Shown: piece after piece, positions 10,799 through 20,272 of the stretch
Layout of the letters: every line of letters starts with the position of its first letter
Numbering within the stretch: the first letter of the stretch is position 1
From: Flavivirga eckloniae
GTDB taxonomy: Bacteria; Bacteroidota; Bacteroidia; Flavobacteriales; Flavobacteriaceae
Assembly (NCBI RefSeq): GCF_002886045.1
Contig: NZ_CP025791.1
Coordinates: 4,169,001-4,233,000, forward strand
Direction: 5' to 3'
Length of the DNA: 64,000 bases
Program-made: the position numbers and the translations under genes
The notes under the pieces: model-generated
Seen by the model: the letters and a program-made list of their open reading frames with translations, nothing else
Databases searched by the model: none
Told to the model about the DNA's origin: nothing

Positions 10799-11129
10799 TA
10801 ACACTATAAGCGGAGGTGCTAATTTCACAAATTCAAATGAATTATCTTCTTTATTAGTTTGTTTATTATTAAGTAAATAGTGTTTATTAATTTGTAAATA
10901 AGACTTATAAAATATAATAGACTTCAAATCTGTCTGGATATAAGACAGACTGAAAGTCTGATTCGTTGCAATGATTAGCCACAAGAGATCTTTATCATAC
11001 CGATGAATCTATCTGTGTAAATTTGTGAAATCCGTGGCTTAATTATAGTAGCATTTTGGAGTTTCTTAGAATAAGCAACTTTTAACCTTTTTTTTGAAGA
11101 AAACATAATATAATTACAGTTTAATAGTA
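10799..11129. other. intergenic spacer with decayed short repeats
   Basis: A 331-nt spacer without a gene. It holds a small hairpin (CTGTCT/AGACAG near 10938-10955) and an ATCTGTG/ATTTGTG/ATCCGTGG series near 11010-11038 with a period of about 10 bp, resembling low-complexity spacers common in Bacteroidota. No gene or clear terminator seen. Confidence 0.4.
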
Positions 11130-11137
11130 TAATTTTG
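11130..11137 (+). promoter_or_regulatory. candidate -7 box upstream of ctlX-like gene
   Basis: TAATTTTG fits TAnnTTTG, 19 nt before the start at 11156. Confidence 0.45.
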
Positions 11138-11155
11138 CATTTTATTTAAGACAAG

Positions 11156-12091
11156 ATGCAACAAACAACCAATACCATATTGATGGTTCGTCCTATAAAC
11201 TTTAGGATGAATGAGCAAACAGCTGTAAATAATTATTATCAAAAAGTAATAGATAATCTATTGCCTGAAACGGTTAACGTCAAAGCACAGCAAGAATTTG
11301 ATGCATATGTTGAAAAACTAAGAGCGATAGGTGTTAATGTTGTAGTTGTAAATGATACCGACGATACAGATACTCCAGATTCTATTTTTCCAAATAATTG
11401 GATATCGTTTCACGAAAATGGTAATGTTGGTATATACCCGATGTTTGCAGAAAACAGACGGTTGGAGCGGCGAGAAGATATTTTAGATAATTTAGAAGAA
11501 AAAGGGTTTCTAATAAATGATATTGTAGATTATACCAGTGCTGAGGAAGAAAAGGTATTTCTTGAAGGAACGGGAAGTGTGATACTGGATCGTGTAAACA
11601 GAAAAGCGTATTGCGCATTGTCGCCAAGGGCAGATGAAGATTTGTTTATAGAATTTTGTGAAGATTTTGAATATACCCCGGTTGTATTCACTTCTAACCA
11701 AACAGTTAACGGTGAACGCAAAGCGATATATCATACCAATGTTATGATGTGTTTGGGAGAAACCTTTGCGGTTATTTGTTTAAGTAGTATTGACGATAAA
11801 AAAGAACGCAAAAACGTCATAGCCAATTTAAAGGAAACGAACAAGGAAGTTATAGATATTACCGAAGCACAGGTTAATAATTTTGCAGGTAACATGTTGC
11901 AAGTAAAAGGAGCCAACGACGAAGGTTATTTAATTATGAGTCAAGCAGCCTACGATTCTTTAACAGCATCTCAAATAGAGCGATTAGAAAAACATACTAA
12001 AATATTGTCCAGTTCTTTAAATACTATAGAAGCTTGTGGCGGGGGTAGCGCACGTTGTATGATGGCTGAAGTATTTTTGCCTAAAGCTTAG
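11156..12091 (+). CDS. ctlX: CtlX-like citrulline/guanidino hydrolase
   Basis: A second guanidino-modifying enzyme-family protein, 311 aa, resembling the flavobacterial/Francisella CtlX group required for citrulline use. Family marks are DSIFPNNWISFHENG, the His in KAIYHTNVMMCLG, NNFAGNMLQVKG and the C-terminal catalytic Cys in SARCMMAEVF. An EGTGS loop replaces the EGGD of the ADI-like neighbour. Expected role is cytosolic hydrolysis of citrulline or a related ureido/guanidino compound. It converges on the histidine kinase gene with only 5 nt between the stops. The name rests on pattern recall, not alignment. Confidence 0.75.
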   Translation: MQQTTNTILMVRPINFRMNEQTAVNNYYQKVIDNLLPETVNVKAQQEFDAYVEKLRAIGVNVVVVNDTDDTDTPDSIFPNNWISFHENGNVGIYPMFAENRRLERREDILDNLEEKGFLINDIVDYTSAEEEKVFLEGTGSVILDRVNRKAYCALSPRADEDLFIEFCEDFEYTPVVFTSNQTVNGERKAIYHTNVMMCLGETFAVICLSSIDDKKERKNVIANLKETNKEVIDITEAQVNNFAGNMLQVKGANDEGYLIMSQAAYDSLTASQIERLEKHTKILSSSLNTIEACGGGSARCMMAEVFLPKA

Positions 12092-12096
12092 TATAC

Positions 12097-14166
12097 TTAA
12101 TCGCCATTAGGTCTAGATTTAGGTAATTGTACATAGAATGTACTACCTACACCTTGGGTGCTTTCTACCCAGATTTTACCGTTATTTAATTCTATTAGTT
12201 CCTTACAGATAGAAAGTCCTAAACCGGTACCTTTTTCATTGTTGGTACCAACGGTTGTAAACGAGCTGCTTTTAAACAGTTTTTCCAGATTTTGTTTAGA
12301 AATACCAATACCTGTATCTGCGATACTTACAATACAGCTTCCGTTACTAATATGGTTCGAAATAGTAATCGTATCACCACTTTTACAGAATTTTAAAGCA
12401 TTAGCGAGTAAGTTCTGTACAACGATTTCAAACATACTTCTATCGGCATAAGCAAAGTCTCGTAAAGAATGATCAACTAAACTAATGCCTTTACTTTCCA
12501 TACGCTGTTCAACAAGTTTAACCTTGTCTTCAAAAACTTCCTGAATGTCAAACAAGCTTGGTTTTGGTTCTAAGGACTGCATTTGAGACTTAGACCAGTT
12601 TAATAAATTAAACAATAATAACGATGCATTATTTGCATTTTCACTTAATTCAGGAATTAAATTATCAAACTCTTCTCTGGATAAAGAACCGTCTTTAAGT
12701 AAATCTATAAAACCATTAATAGAAGAAAGAGAGTCTTTTAAATCGTGGGAAACAATTGAAAATAGTTTGTCCTTTACATTATTAACATTTTCAAGATGTT
12801 TGGTTTGCTCTTGAAAAGCTACGTTTTGTAGTTCAATTTTAATATTCTTTTCTTCTAACTCTTGAGTGTACTTAATATTATTATTACGTTTAAGGTAGAT
12901 AAGCACCAAAAACGTAGATACAATAGCAAGAGCAGCCAGTAAAGCATAAAATATTATCTTAAACCTGTCGAACTCTTCCTTGTTTTTAATTGGCTCTGTT
13001 TTAGGAGTAGTGGCTACTTCATTATTAACAGCAGGCTTGTCAAAATTCGGATTCAGTTCTAGTTCTACAGGTTTTTCTTCTTCTAGGCTTATTTTAACAG
13101 CCTCCTTATTAAGCTTGTCCTTTAAATCGTAATACTGTCGCTGCCAAACAAAAGCTCTATCAAATCGTTTTTTAATAGAATCTAACGACTTCATTAATCT
13201 ATAATGCTTGAGTAATTCTGTTTTATTATCGATTCTTTTCGCCAAAGCACCAGCCTCAAGCAATTGTTTTTCAGCTAAGATTAATTTTCCTTGTTGTAAA
13301 TTTAAATCGCCCAGATTATTTAAAGCAGTCAATAAGCCTTCATTATAACGGCCACGCCTGTTAAGTCTTAAACCTCTAACCAAATATTTAGCAGCATTGT
13401 CGTAGTCATTAAACTTCAAATACTCACCACCTAATTTAGGATAAACACGTCCACGAATAGAATCGTTAATTGTTTTTTTGTTAGCCAGAACTTTTTCGTA
13501 ATATTCTATGGCTTTTCTATGTTCCTTCTTAAAGGAATATAATTCTGCTAACTGACTATTAGATCGATTGGTGCCTTTAGAGTCTTTTAATTGTTCCTGA
13601 ACTTCTAGAGCTTTTAAGTAAAACTCTATAGCTTTATCAGAGGCATTAATATTATAATAAGCATCAGCCAAGTTGCTATAAGCCAATCGCAGATCATTTA
13701 ATAAGTCTCTTTTCTCTAACTCTTTAATGGCTGCAAGCGAGAATTGTAAGCCTTTGGCATAATTTCCTCGTTTAATTTCAATTAAACCAATGCTGTTATT
13801 TACCTTGGCAACACCAAGTGTGTCCTCTAATTGATAAAATAAAGCTTTAGACTTTTCGTAGCCACTAACAGCATTTATATAATCATCTTTTTTTGCATAA
13901 ATTAATGCTTTATAAAAGGTGATTTCTGCTATACCTTTATTATAGTTTAAATTATTAGAGAGTTTTTCACTTTCAATGATGTACTTTAAAGCTCTATCAT
14001 AATCATTTATATCGTAAAGTGACTTAATAAGCTTAATAGAAGTTTCTATTTTTAAAGTATCTTGGGTTTGGTAAGCTAATTCTAGGGCGAGGCTATCCAC
14101 ATCATTGGTTTGGGAAAAACCAATCGACATAAATAAACATATAATTAAATTAATTATCTTCCTCAT
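12097..14166 (-). CDS. TPR-containing sensor histidine kinase
   Basis: A 689-residue membrane kinase. A signal peptide (MRKIINLIICLFMSIGFSQ) leads into about seven tetratricopeptide repeats (to about residue 330), which face the periplasm. A transmembrane helix follows (about 403-425: FYALLAALAIVSTFLVLIYL), then a coiled coil, HisKA with the phospho-acceptor His in FSIVSHDLKDSLSSI, and HATPase with NLLANALKF, DTGIGI and GTGLGLSI boxes. This layout is common in Bacteroidota. No receiver-domain partner is adjacent, so its target is unknown. Confidence 0.92.
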   Translation of the reverse strand: MRKIINLIICLFMSIGFSQTNDVDSLALELAYQTQDTLKIETSIKLIKSLYDINDYDRALKYIIESEKLSNNLNYNKGIAEITFYKALIYAKKDDYINAVSGYEKSKALFYQLEDTLGVAKVNNSIGLIEIKRGNYAKGLQFSLAAIKELEKRDLLNDLRLAYSNLADAYYNINASDKAIEFYLKALEVQEQLKDSKGTNRSNSQLAELYSFKKEHRKAIEYYEKVLANKKTINDSIRGRVYPKLGGEYLKFNDYDNAAKYLVRGLRLNRRGRYNEGLLTALNNLGDLNLQQGKLILAEKQLLEAGALAKRIDNKTELLKHYRLMKSLDSIKKRFDRAFVWQRQYYDLKDKLNKEAVKISLEEEKPVELELNPNFDKPAVNNEVATTPKTEPIKNKEEFDRFKIIFYALLAALAIVSTFLVLIYLKRNNNIKYTQELEEKNIKIELQNVAFQEQTKHLENVNNVKDKLFSIVSHDLKDSLSSINGFIDLLKDGSLSREEFDNLIPELSENANNASLLLFNLLNWSKSQMQSLEPKPSLFDIQEVFEDKVKLVEQRMESKGISLVDHSLRDFAYADRSMFEIVVQNLLANALKFCKSGDTITISNHISNGSCIVSIADTGIGISKQNLEKLFKSSSFTTVGTNNEKGTGLGLSICKELIELNNGKIWVESTQGVGSTFYVQLPKSRPNGD

Positions 14167-14646
14167 ACAACATTTATAATTACGACTATAATAAAAGCAA
14201 TAATTAAAGGTGTCTTAACTTTGAGGGAATGTAAGATCGCTTTATTAAGCTGTAACGTATTTGTTAGTGTTAAAATTTCCAAACAATATGGATTTTTAAT
14301 AGCTTTACTAAACAAAAGTTGGAAAAAGCAATTTTAAAATCTAATTTCTGCGTTTTAATGCGAATAAATTAGACGAAAGGAAATGAGCTTTTTAACATAA
14401 AAATCGACGAATAGATGAACTGCAAAAATCATAGAATAAGAGCACTTTTGTCGATGAAATGCACAATCACGTTCAGATCCTTTTTTATGCTAGTTATAAT
14501 TAAATGTTAATGAACTATTTATGCTTTTTTATTTTAAAACCTATTTGGCCTTTAATTTTTATAGTCGACCGTTTTATTAAGGCTAATTTTGCAAGTAATG
14601 CTTTAATAAAAGTTTTATCTTTGCTCTCTTAAAAATTGACCATAAA
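14167..14646. promoter_or_regulatory. divergent control region, kinase/argS
   Basis: A 480-nt spacer between divergent genes. The only strong signal is TATCTTTG at 14616-14623, a -7 box 23 nt before argS, with a second possible box TAATTTTG at 14584-14591. No ORF, hairpin or repeat of note was found. Confidence 0.5.
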
Positions 14647-16431
14647 ATGAGCCTTCAAGAGACTTTATCCAATCAAGTAAAGCAAGCAGTAAAATCCAGC
14701 TTTGATATAACATTGGAAACGGTAGAATTTCAAGCAACTCGAAAAGAGTTTGCAGGAGATATTACCGTTGTAATCTTCCCTATGTTACGTTTTATTAAAG
14801 GGAATCCTGTACAAATAGGAGAAACCATTGGTAACTATTTGGTGGAAAACATTGCAGATGTTAAGGGGTTTAATGTGGTAAAAGGCTTTTTAAATGTTGA
14901 GATTAACGATTCATATTATATCAACTTTTTTAACAATATAAAGCAAAATGATGCTTATGGTTTAGTTTCACCCAAGGCGGAAGACAAAGCGGTTATGGTT
15001 GAGTATTCTTCGCCGAACACAAACAAACCATTGCATTTAGGACATGTACGTAATAATCTTTTAGGCTATAGCGTTGCAGAAATTTTAAAAGCAGCAGGAA
15101 CTAAAGTTTACAAAACTCAAATTATAAACGATAGAGGAATTCATATTTGTAAAAGTATGTTGGCCTGGAAGCGTTTTGGTAATGGAGAGACTCCAGAGAG
15201 TACGGGATTGAAAGGAGACAAGTTGGTAGGTAATTATTATGTAAAGTTCGATCAAGAATATAAAAAGGAGATTGAAGAATTGGTCGCTACAGGCATGTCT
15301 CAAGAAGAAGCCAAGAAACATGCTCCAATTTTATTAGAAGCTCAGGATATGCTTTTAAAATGGGAAGCAGGAGAAGAAGAAACAGTGGCGCTTTGGAAAA
15401 AAATGAATGGTTGGGTTTATGATGGATTCAATATTACCTATAAAAATCTAGGTGTAGATTTTGATACCTTGTATTATGAAAGTAATACTTATTTATTAGG
15501 AAAAGAGTTTGTTGCTGAAGGATTAAAATCTGGTGTTTTCGTTACAGAAGAAGATGGTTCGGTTTGGTGTGATTTAACCGAAGACAGATTAGATAAAAAA
15601 ATAGTACAACGAGCTGATGGTACTGCAGTTTATATGACTCAGGATATTGGTACTGCGATACAGCGTATAAAGGATTTTCCAGATGTTGGGGGTATGGTTT
15701 ATACGGTTGGTAATGAACAGGATTATCACTTTCAGGTGCTGTTTTTAATTCTTAAGAAATTAGGATTTGAATGGGCGAAAAACCTATATCATTTAAGTTA
15801 TGGTATGGTTGATTTGCCTAGCGGAAAAATGAAAAGTAGAGAAGGTACTGTAGTTGATGCCGACGATTTAATTGACGAGATGGCAAAAACAGCCAGAGAT
15901 ATTTCTGAAGAATTAGGAAAACTTGATGGCTATACCGAGGAAGAGAAACAAGCCTTGTATAAAACAATTGGTTTAGGGGCTTTAAAGTATTATATTTTAA
16001 AGGTAGATCCTAAAAAACGTATTTTATTCGATCCTAAAGAATCTATCGACTTTCAAGGGAATACAGGTCCTTTTATTCAGTATACCTATGCAAGAATTCA
16101 ATCTATACTAAGAAAGGCCGCTTCAACTACGATCAGTGACCAAAATATAAGTGAAATTAGTCTTCACGAAAAAGAAAAAGAACTGCTAAAACAAATTCAG
16201 TTATTTCCAGAAGTGGTACAAAATGCGGCCGCACAACATAGTCCGGCATTAATAGCTAATTACACTTACGATTTGGTTAAGGAATTTAATTCCTTTTATC
16301 AAAATGTATCCATTTTAGGAGCAGATAACGATAACGAAAAGGTATTTAGAGTACAGCTTTCAAATACAGTAGCTAATACGATTAAAAATGGATTTGGTTT
16401 GTTGGGGATTGATGTTCCTGAACGTATGTGA
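14647..16431 (+). CDS. argS: arginine--tRNA ligase
   Basis: Class I aminoacyl-tRNA synthetase charging tRNA(Arg), 594 aa. The N-terminal Arg-specific additional domain is followed by the HIGH-type motif PLHLGHVRNN (about residue 131). The KMSKS-like region LPSGKMKSREGT follows at about 394, and the DALR anticodon-binding domain ends the protein. Complete and intact. A decayed second copy of its last ~85 bp lies 2.7 kb downstream at 19104-19186, so the genes between were apparently inserted at the argS 3' end. Confidence 0.97.
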   Translation: MSLQETLSNQVKQAVKSSFDITLETVEFQATRKEFAGDITVVIFPMLRFIKGNPVQIGETIGNYLVENIADVKGFNVVKGFLNVEINDSYYINFFNNIKQNDAYGLVSPKAEDKAVMVEYSSPNTNKPLHLGHVRNNLLGYSVAEILKAAGTKVYKTQIINDRGIHICKSMLAWKRFGNGETPESTGLKGDKLVGNYYVKFDQEYKKEIEELVATGMSQEEAKKHAPILLEAQDMLLKWEAGEEETVALWKKMNGWVYDGFNITYKNLGVDFDTLYYESNTYLLGKEFVAEGLKSGVFVTEEDGSVWCDLTEDRLDKKIVQRADGTAVYMTQDIGTAIQRIKDFPDVGGMVYTVGNEQDYHFQVLFLILKKLGFEWAKNLYHLSYGMVDLPSGKMKSREGTVVDADDLIDEMAKTARDISEELGKLDGYTEEEKQALYKTIGLGALKYYILKVDPKKRILFDPKESIDFQGNTGPFIQYTYARIQSILRKAASTTISDQNISEISLHEKEKELLKQIQLFPEVVQNAAAQHSPALIANYTYDLVKEFNSFYQNVSILGADNDNEKVFRVQLSNTVANTIKNGFGLLGIDVPERM

Positions 16432-16446
16432 TTTTTTTGGTTTGTT

Positions 16447-16574
16447 TAACGGTAAATTGTATGAGTAGTGGCAGATTACGGGATTCTTTTCTGTCAAACT
16501 GCTACCCAGTTTGAGCAGACTACAATCCTTGATATTTAGAACTTTCTCTGCCATTACTTATACAAAATGTTAGC
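16447..16574. repeat. ~130-nt imperfect palindrome, copy 1
   Basis: The element begins TAACGG and ends GTTAGC. Its arms fold back: TTGTATGAGTAGTGGCAG at the left pairs with CTGCCATTACTTATACAA at the right (16 of 18 positions). It starts 15 nt after the argS stop. Related full-length copies are at 22345-22474 and 25814-25943. Half copies are at 18989-18998, 23432, 23908-23916 and 26426. They separate single genes, much as attC sites separate integron cassettes. Confidence 0.75.
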
Positions 16575-16583
16575 AACTGGGCT

Positions 16584-17597
16584 TTATTCTGTTTCATATA
16601 GTTCTTTATTAATTTCATTTATCAAGTCCATCAATTCAGGTCTAATTTGATTTGATAAAAGTATCAAAAAATAACCAGTTTCTGAATCAATTTGGTTATA
16701 TGCTCCAAATGAAGCCAACGAACCCGTATGAGATGTTATTTTACTATTATTCTCGTTAATATCCCAGCCAAAACCATAGTTCACAATTTTTCCGTTATTT
16801 AATTTTGTTGGCATGAACATTAGCTCTTGGCTCTCAACATTTATCAATTTATGCTTAAATAGTGCTTTATCCCATAAGTATAAATCTTCTATTGTTGAGA
16901 TTAATCCACCATCTGCTGTAGTCATTAAATAATCATTTCGGTTCCAGTTTTCATCGTATCCAATCGCCCTGTCAATGTTTGTTCCTTTATTTACAAAGGT
17001 GTTTTTCATTCCAATTGGTTTAAATAAGTTTTTATTTAGGAAATTACCATAACTTTTTCCGGAAACACTTTCAATCATCTCTCCAAGAAGGAAATATCCA
17101 GTATTGCAGTATTGATGTTTCGAATTAGGAGCAAATTTTAACGTGTCCTTTTGATTTAAGAATTTATAAATTGAATCTTTTTGATTATAGATATCATTCT
17201 GCCAGTAATCAGGTATCCCAGACGTATGATTCATTAGATTCCTGATTGAAATATCTTCCATTGATTCAGGAACATCAATATAGTCTCCAATTTTATCATC
17301 TATGGTCAATTTTTTGTCTTCATGTAGTTTCAATATAGCTACTGATGTAAACTGTTTGGTTAATGAAGCAATTGGAATTAAAGTGGATAGACTATTCATT
17401 TCTTTTCTTTCAAAATTTTTTAAGCCAAAAGAACCTTGAAATAATATTTTATCTTTCTTGGCAATCAAGATTGAACCATTTAATAAACTGTCGGACGAAT
17501 ATTTTTCAACTATCGATGCTAAATTTTCATTTAATATTTGACTAGAAGCATTCATGATGCTTAAAACCATGAATGTAATTATTGTTATTTTTTTCAT
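16584..17597 (-). CDS. secreted serine hydrolase (beta-lactamase family)
   Basis: A 337-residue class C beta-lactamase-like hydrolase. The signal peptide ends near SSQ (about 20). The catalytic SxxK is SLTK in PIASLTKQFTS (about residue 75), the YxN motif is YCNTGYF and the KTG-like motif is HTGSLASFG. Such proteins include esterases and D-amino-acid peptidases; true antibiotic resistance is unlikely from family membership alone. It stands alone, flanked at its 3' side by a palindromic element, in a region that looks inserted after argS. Confidence 0.87.
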   Translation of the reverse strand: MKKITIITFMVLSIMNASSQILNENLASIVEKYSSDSLLNGSILIAKKDKILFQGSFGLKNFERKEMNSLSTLIPIASLTKQFTSVAILKLHEDKKLTIDDKIGDYIDVPESMEDISIRNLMNHTSGIPDYWQNDIYNQKDSIYKFLNQKDTLKFAPNSKHQYCNTGYFLLGEMIESVSGKSYGNFLNKNLFKPIGMKNTFVNKGTNIDRAIGYDENWNRNDYLMTTADGGLISTIEDLYLWDKALFKHKLINVESQELMFMPTKLNNGKIVNYGFGWDINENNSKITSHTGSLASFGAYNQIDSETGYFLILLSNQIRPELMDLINEINKELYETE

Positions 17598-17652
17598 ATT
17601 AGTATATTTATTTAGGTACTTCTTTCACCTGTTTTTTAGACATTAAAAACAG

Positions 17653-18030
17653 TTATGATTTTCGCTCAATAATTATACTTGCGACAAACCATAACATAAT
17701 TGAGAACAAGTAAATAAGAATTCCATATAGAGTTGAAACCATGGATGTTTTAATTCCTGCATAAACCATTGCAGGAGAAATATCACTGGCTTTTTCAATG
17801 GCTGAAAATGCTTGGTAAAAACCAATTAATTGTGCAAATATTCCAATAATCAATGCAAACAATCCGATTGATTTTCCATATTTAATCAATCGCAGGCATT
17901 TGTCTTTATTTAATTGTTTAATTTTGAAAAAAACAAAAAGATGATAAATTATCCATGCACATAAAATAATTAGCAAGATTGTTAGAATACTCATAAATAT
18001 GGGCCCACCCATAAAAAATAAATCTTCCAT
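17653..18030 (-). CDS. MotA/TolQ/ExbB-type membrane protein, short
   Basis: A 125-residue membrane protein (starting at Met9 of the longest frame, MEDLFFMGGP). It has three hydrophobic segments: about 8-32, 53-75 and 95-120. The segment AGIKTSMVSTLYGILIYLFS resembles the proton-channel helices of MotA/TolQ/ExbB proteins, which energise outer-membrane processes. No ExbD/TolR partner is adjacent, and the protein is shorter than ExbB, so function is uncertain. Divergent from the LytTR gene. Confidence 0.6.
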   Translation of the reverse strand: MEDLFFMGGPIFMSILTILLIILCAWIIYHLFVFFKIKQLNKDKCLRLIKYGKSIGLFALIIGIFAQLIGFYQAFSAIEKASDISPAMVYAGIKTSMVSTLYGILIYLFSIMLWFVASIIIERKS

Positions 18031-18173
18031 AATAATAATTTTTATAATTAACACTCAAGCTAAACTAATGTAAGTGTGAATTTTAAGCAATGTCGAATCC
18101 AGTTCTAAACCTGTTGTTTGCCAACACTAATTCGAAATGTAAATATTTTTAATCAAATTAGAGGAAAAATATT

Positions 18174-18944
18174 ATGAAGATTAAATCATCAAATTTATAT
18201 TACCATATTTTATATTGGATTTTCGTTATTGTTGTCCTAACATTAGCATTTGGACGGTCTTGGGATAATAAAATTGCTGCATTTTTTTTTGTAAGTATGC
18301 TTTTACCAATTGTTTTAGGGACTTCCTATTTCTTTAACTATTTCTTAGTTCCGAGATTATTGTTTAAAAAACAGATTCTGAAACTTTCTTTATATACAAT
18401 ATATACTCTAATCATTTCTCTTTACTTAGAATCCATTGTATTAATGTTTTCATTTGTTTACTTCGGCAATTTCAGTTTTCAAAATTTAGGACCAAATGCT
18501 TCAGACACAATTTTATTAGCTGCAGTCTTATACTTATTAGTATTTATAGGAGCTTTCATTTTAATGTTGCTTCAAGCTAGAGAAAATAATAAGGTTATTG
18601 AATATCTTTCTTCAGAGAATGGAAAATTGAAGATTTCATTTTTAGAAATTCTTTCAAATAGAAAAATTGTAAAAGTATCATATAAAGATATAATATACAT
18701 AGAAAGCTTGTCCGACCATATAAGGATCAACACGAATAATGAACAGATTAAGAGTAAAGAAAAAATAAGTAATTTAATGAGCAGATTACCTGATGTTTTT
18801 TTGAGAATTCATCGTTCATTTATAATTAACACAGAAAAAATAAAAGAAATTTCTTATGACAGAGTTTTAGTAGGCAGGTTTAGGTTAAACATTGGACGTA
18901 GTTATAGAAAAGAAGTAAAAGAAGCTTTAAAAACAATAAGGTGA
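18174..18944 (+). CDS. membrane LytTR-type transcription regulator
   Basis: A 256-residue protein with four hydrophobic segments (about 10-27, 34-55, 65-95, 108-135) and a C-terminal LytTR DNA-binding domain. The domain shows KVSYKDIIYIESLSDHIRIN and FLRIHRSFIINTEKI. It lacks a receiver domain, so this is a membrane-tethered one-component regulator, a type known in Bacteroidota. The likely local target is the divergent ExbB-like gene or the serine hydrolase. A half palindrome GTTGCTAACG at 18989-18998 follows it. Confidence 0.85.
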   Translation: MKIKSSNLYYHILYWIFVIVVLTLAFGRSWDNKIAAFFFVSMLLPIVLGTSYFFNYFLVPRLLFKKQILKLSLYTIYTLIISLYLESIVLMFSFVYFGNFSFQNLGPNASDTILLAAVLYLLVFIGAFILMLLQARENNKVIEYLSSENGKLKISFLEILSNRKIVKVSYKDIIYIESLSDHIRINTNNEQIKSKEKISNLMSRLPDVFLRIHRSFIINTEKIKEISYDRVLVGRFRLNIGRSYRKEVKEALKTIR

Positions 18945-19103
18945 AATAGGTTAATTACGATCACTCTTAGTAGTGTCTCTTTTGCCTTGTTGCTAACGAC
19001 TTAATATGAATTTAATGTTTTATATTGAATGCTAAACGAAGTTATGTTTTTTACTCACAAAGTCAAATCATGAAATCTATATAATGTATTATTTTTAAGT
19101 ACT

Positions 19104-19186
19104 ATTCTTAGGGGTCAGATAACGATAACGAAAAGTATTAGAGTACAGCTTTCAAATACAGTTACTATACTCTTAAAAACGGATCT
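19104..19186 (+). pseudogene. decayed duplicate of the argS 3' end
   Basis: About 85 bp match argS 16313-16396. They include an identical 19-bp block at 19115-19133 and an identical 23-bp block from about 19140. Two single-base deletions separate the blocks and break the frame. It is non-coding now. It marks the far boundary of a 2.7-kb segment (serine hydrolase, ExbB-like, LytTR) lying next to the intact argS, as expected if the segment integrated at the 3' end of argS with duplication of the target. Confidence 0.8.
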
Positions 19187-19453
19187 TTATTTTTAAGGTT
19201 TGTACAAAAACACTAGTATTAGCTAATCATATTTATTTTAAGTACCTTTACAAAAGGATTACTAATCTTTTGGTATCAATCATTCACTATCAATTTTGTT
19301 GATGAGCCCCAAGGCAAATTCATCACATTAGCAGACTTCATACTTATAGTTGAATTATCATAAAACTAGTCCAAACGTCAGAGTACTAAGATTTAGTACG
19401 CTAGAAGCTTAAATGGGCATTTAGTTTTTTTTGATGGTATTAATACATATTAT

Positions 19454-20251
19454 ATGAATAGTGATTCAGACAATTATTGTGGTCAAAATCGCATAACAAC
19501 AGCATTACTTCTTGCAGCTGGTACTGGAAGTCGCCTTTATCCCCTAACAAAAAATGTTCCCAAATGTCTTACTCTTGTAAATGATAAATCGATTCTAGAA
19601 AGACTTATTAAAAATTTAAAAAGTCAAGGATTCAAACGACTTGTAATCGTAACTGGTCATGAACAAGAATGTATTATGAATTATCTTGGAGAAAAATCAG
19701 GAAACATTCGCATTGAATACGTTCATAGCCCCTTGTATAAAACTACAAATAACATTTATTCGCTTTGGATGGCTCGTAACATAATAAATGAGCCTTTTGT
19801 ACTTTTTGAAAGTGATTTGGTATTGAACTCTTCTTTGCTTGATGAGATGGTTTATCCCGATAGAATGGCTATAGCTCGCATGCAGCCTTGGCTAAATGGA
19901 ACAACGGTTTCTGTTAACAAGACTAATATGGTTACTGAATTTCAAAAAGGAACTACCGAATCATATACTGATATCCGATATAAAACTGTTAATATATACA
20001 GCTTTTCGCTTTTGTCATGGCAAGCGATTATTAAGTGCTTGAATCGGTATATTGAAGCGGGCAGTGTTAATTGTTATTATGAAATTGTTTTTTCTGAGAT
20101 GGTAGACAATAAAAGTCTGTTGTTCGAGTCGGTTTCATTTGACCATAAACCATGGTACGAAATTGATACGATAAAAGATCTAGCTAAAGCTGAATTATTA
20201 TTTCCAAGTGAAACTAAAAAGCTTGCAAATGTTGAAAATGCAATTGCATAA
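19454..20251 (+). CDS. nucleotidyltransferase (LicC/PntC-like cytidylyltransferase)
   Basis: A 265-residue sugar-nucleotidyltransferase fold. The NTP-binding signature is LLAAGTGSRLYPLTKNVPKCL, with Lys and the GxGxRL loop (about residues 19-39), and the metal Asp is in FVLFESDLVLNS. Its size and NNIYSLWMA/KPWYEIDT segments resemble LicC-type phosphocholine or PntC-type phosphonate cytidylyltransferases more than RmlA. It starts an operon with an aminotransferase-like enzyme (21-nt gap) and a CDP-alcohol phosphatidyltransferase (4-nt gap), so CTP activation of a phosphorylated or phosphonate headgroup is inferred. Confidence 0.75.
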   Translation: MNSDSDNYCGQNRITTALLLAAGTGSRLYPLTKNVPKCLTLVNDKSILERLIKNLKSQGFKRLVIVTGHEQECIMNYLGEKSGNIRIEYVHSPLYKTTNNIYSLWMARNIINEPFVLFESDLVLNSSLLDEMVYPDRMAIARMQPWLNGTTVSVNKTNMVTEFQKGTTESYTDIRYKTVNIYSFSLLSWQAIIKCLNRYIEAGSVNCYYEIVFSEMVDNKSLLFESVSFDHKPWYEIDTIKDLAKAELLFPSETKKLANVENAIA

Positions 20252-20272
20252 TAATTTTAGGATGTAAATACG

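Noticed and set aside
16360-16554. Minus-strand ORF across the argS end and palindrome
   Set aside because: It overlaps the argS coding end and the hairpin element, and has no domain signature.
16584-17597. Antibiotic-resistance beta-lactamase
   Set aside because: The SxxK/YxN/HTG motifs are shared by many esterases and peptidases; nothing specific to resistance enzymes is visible.
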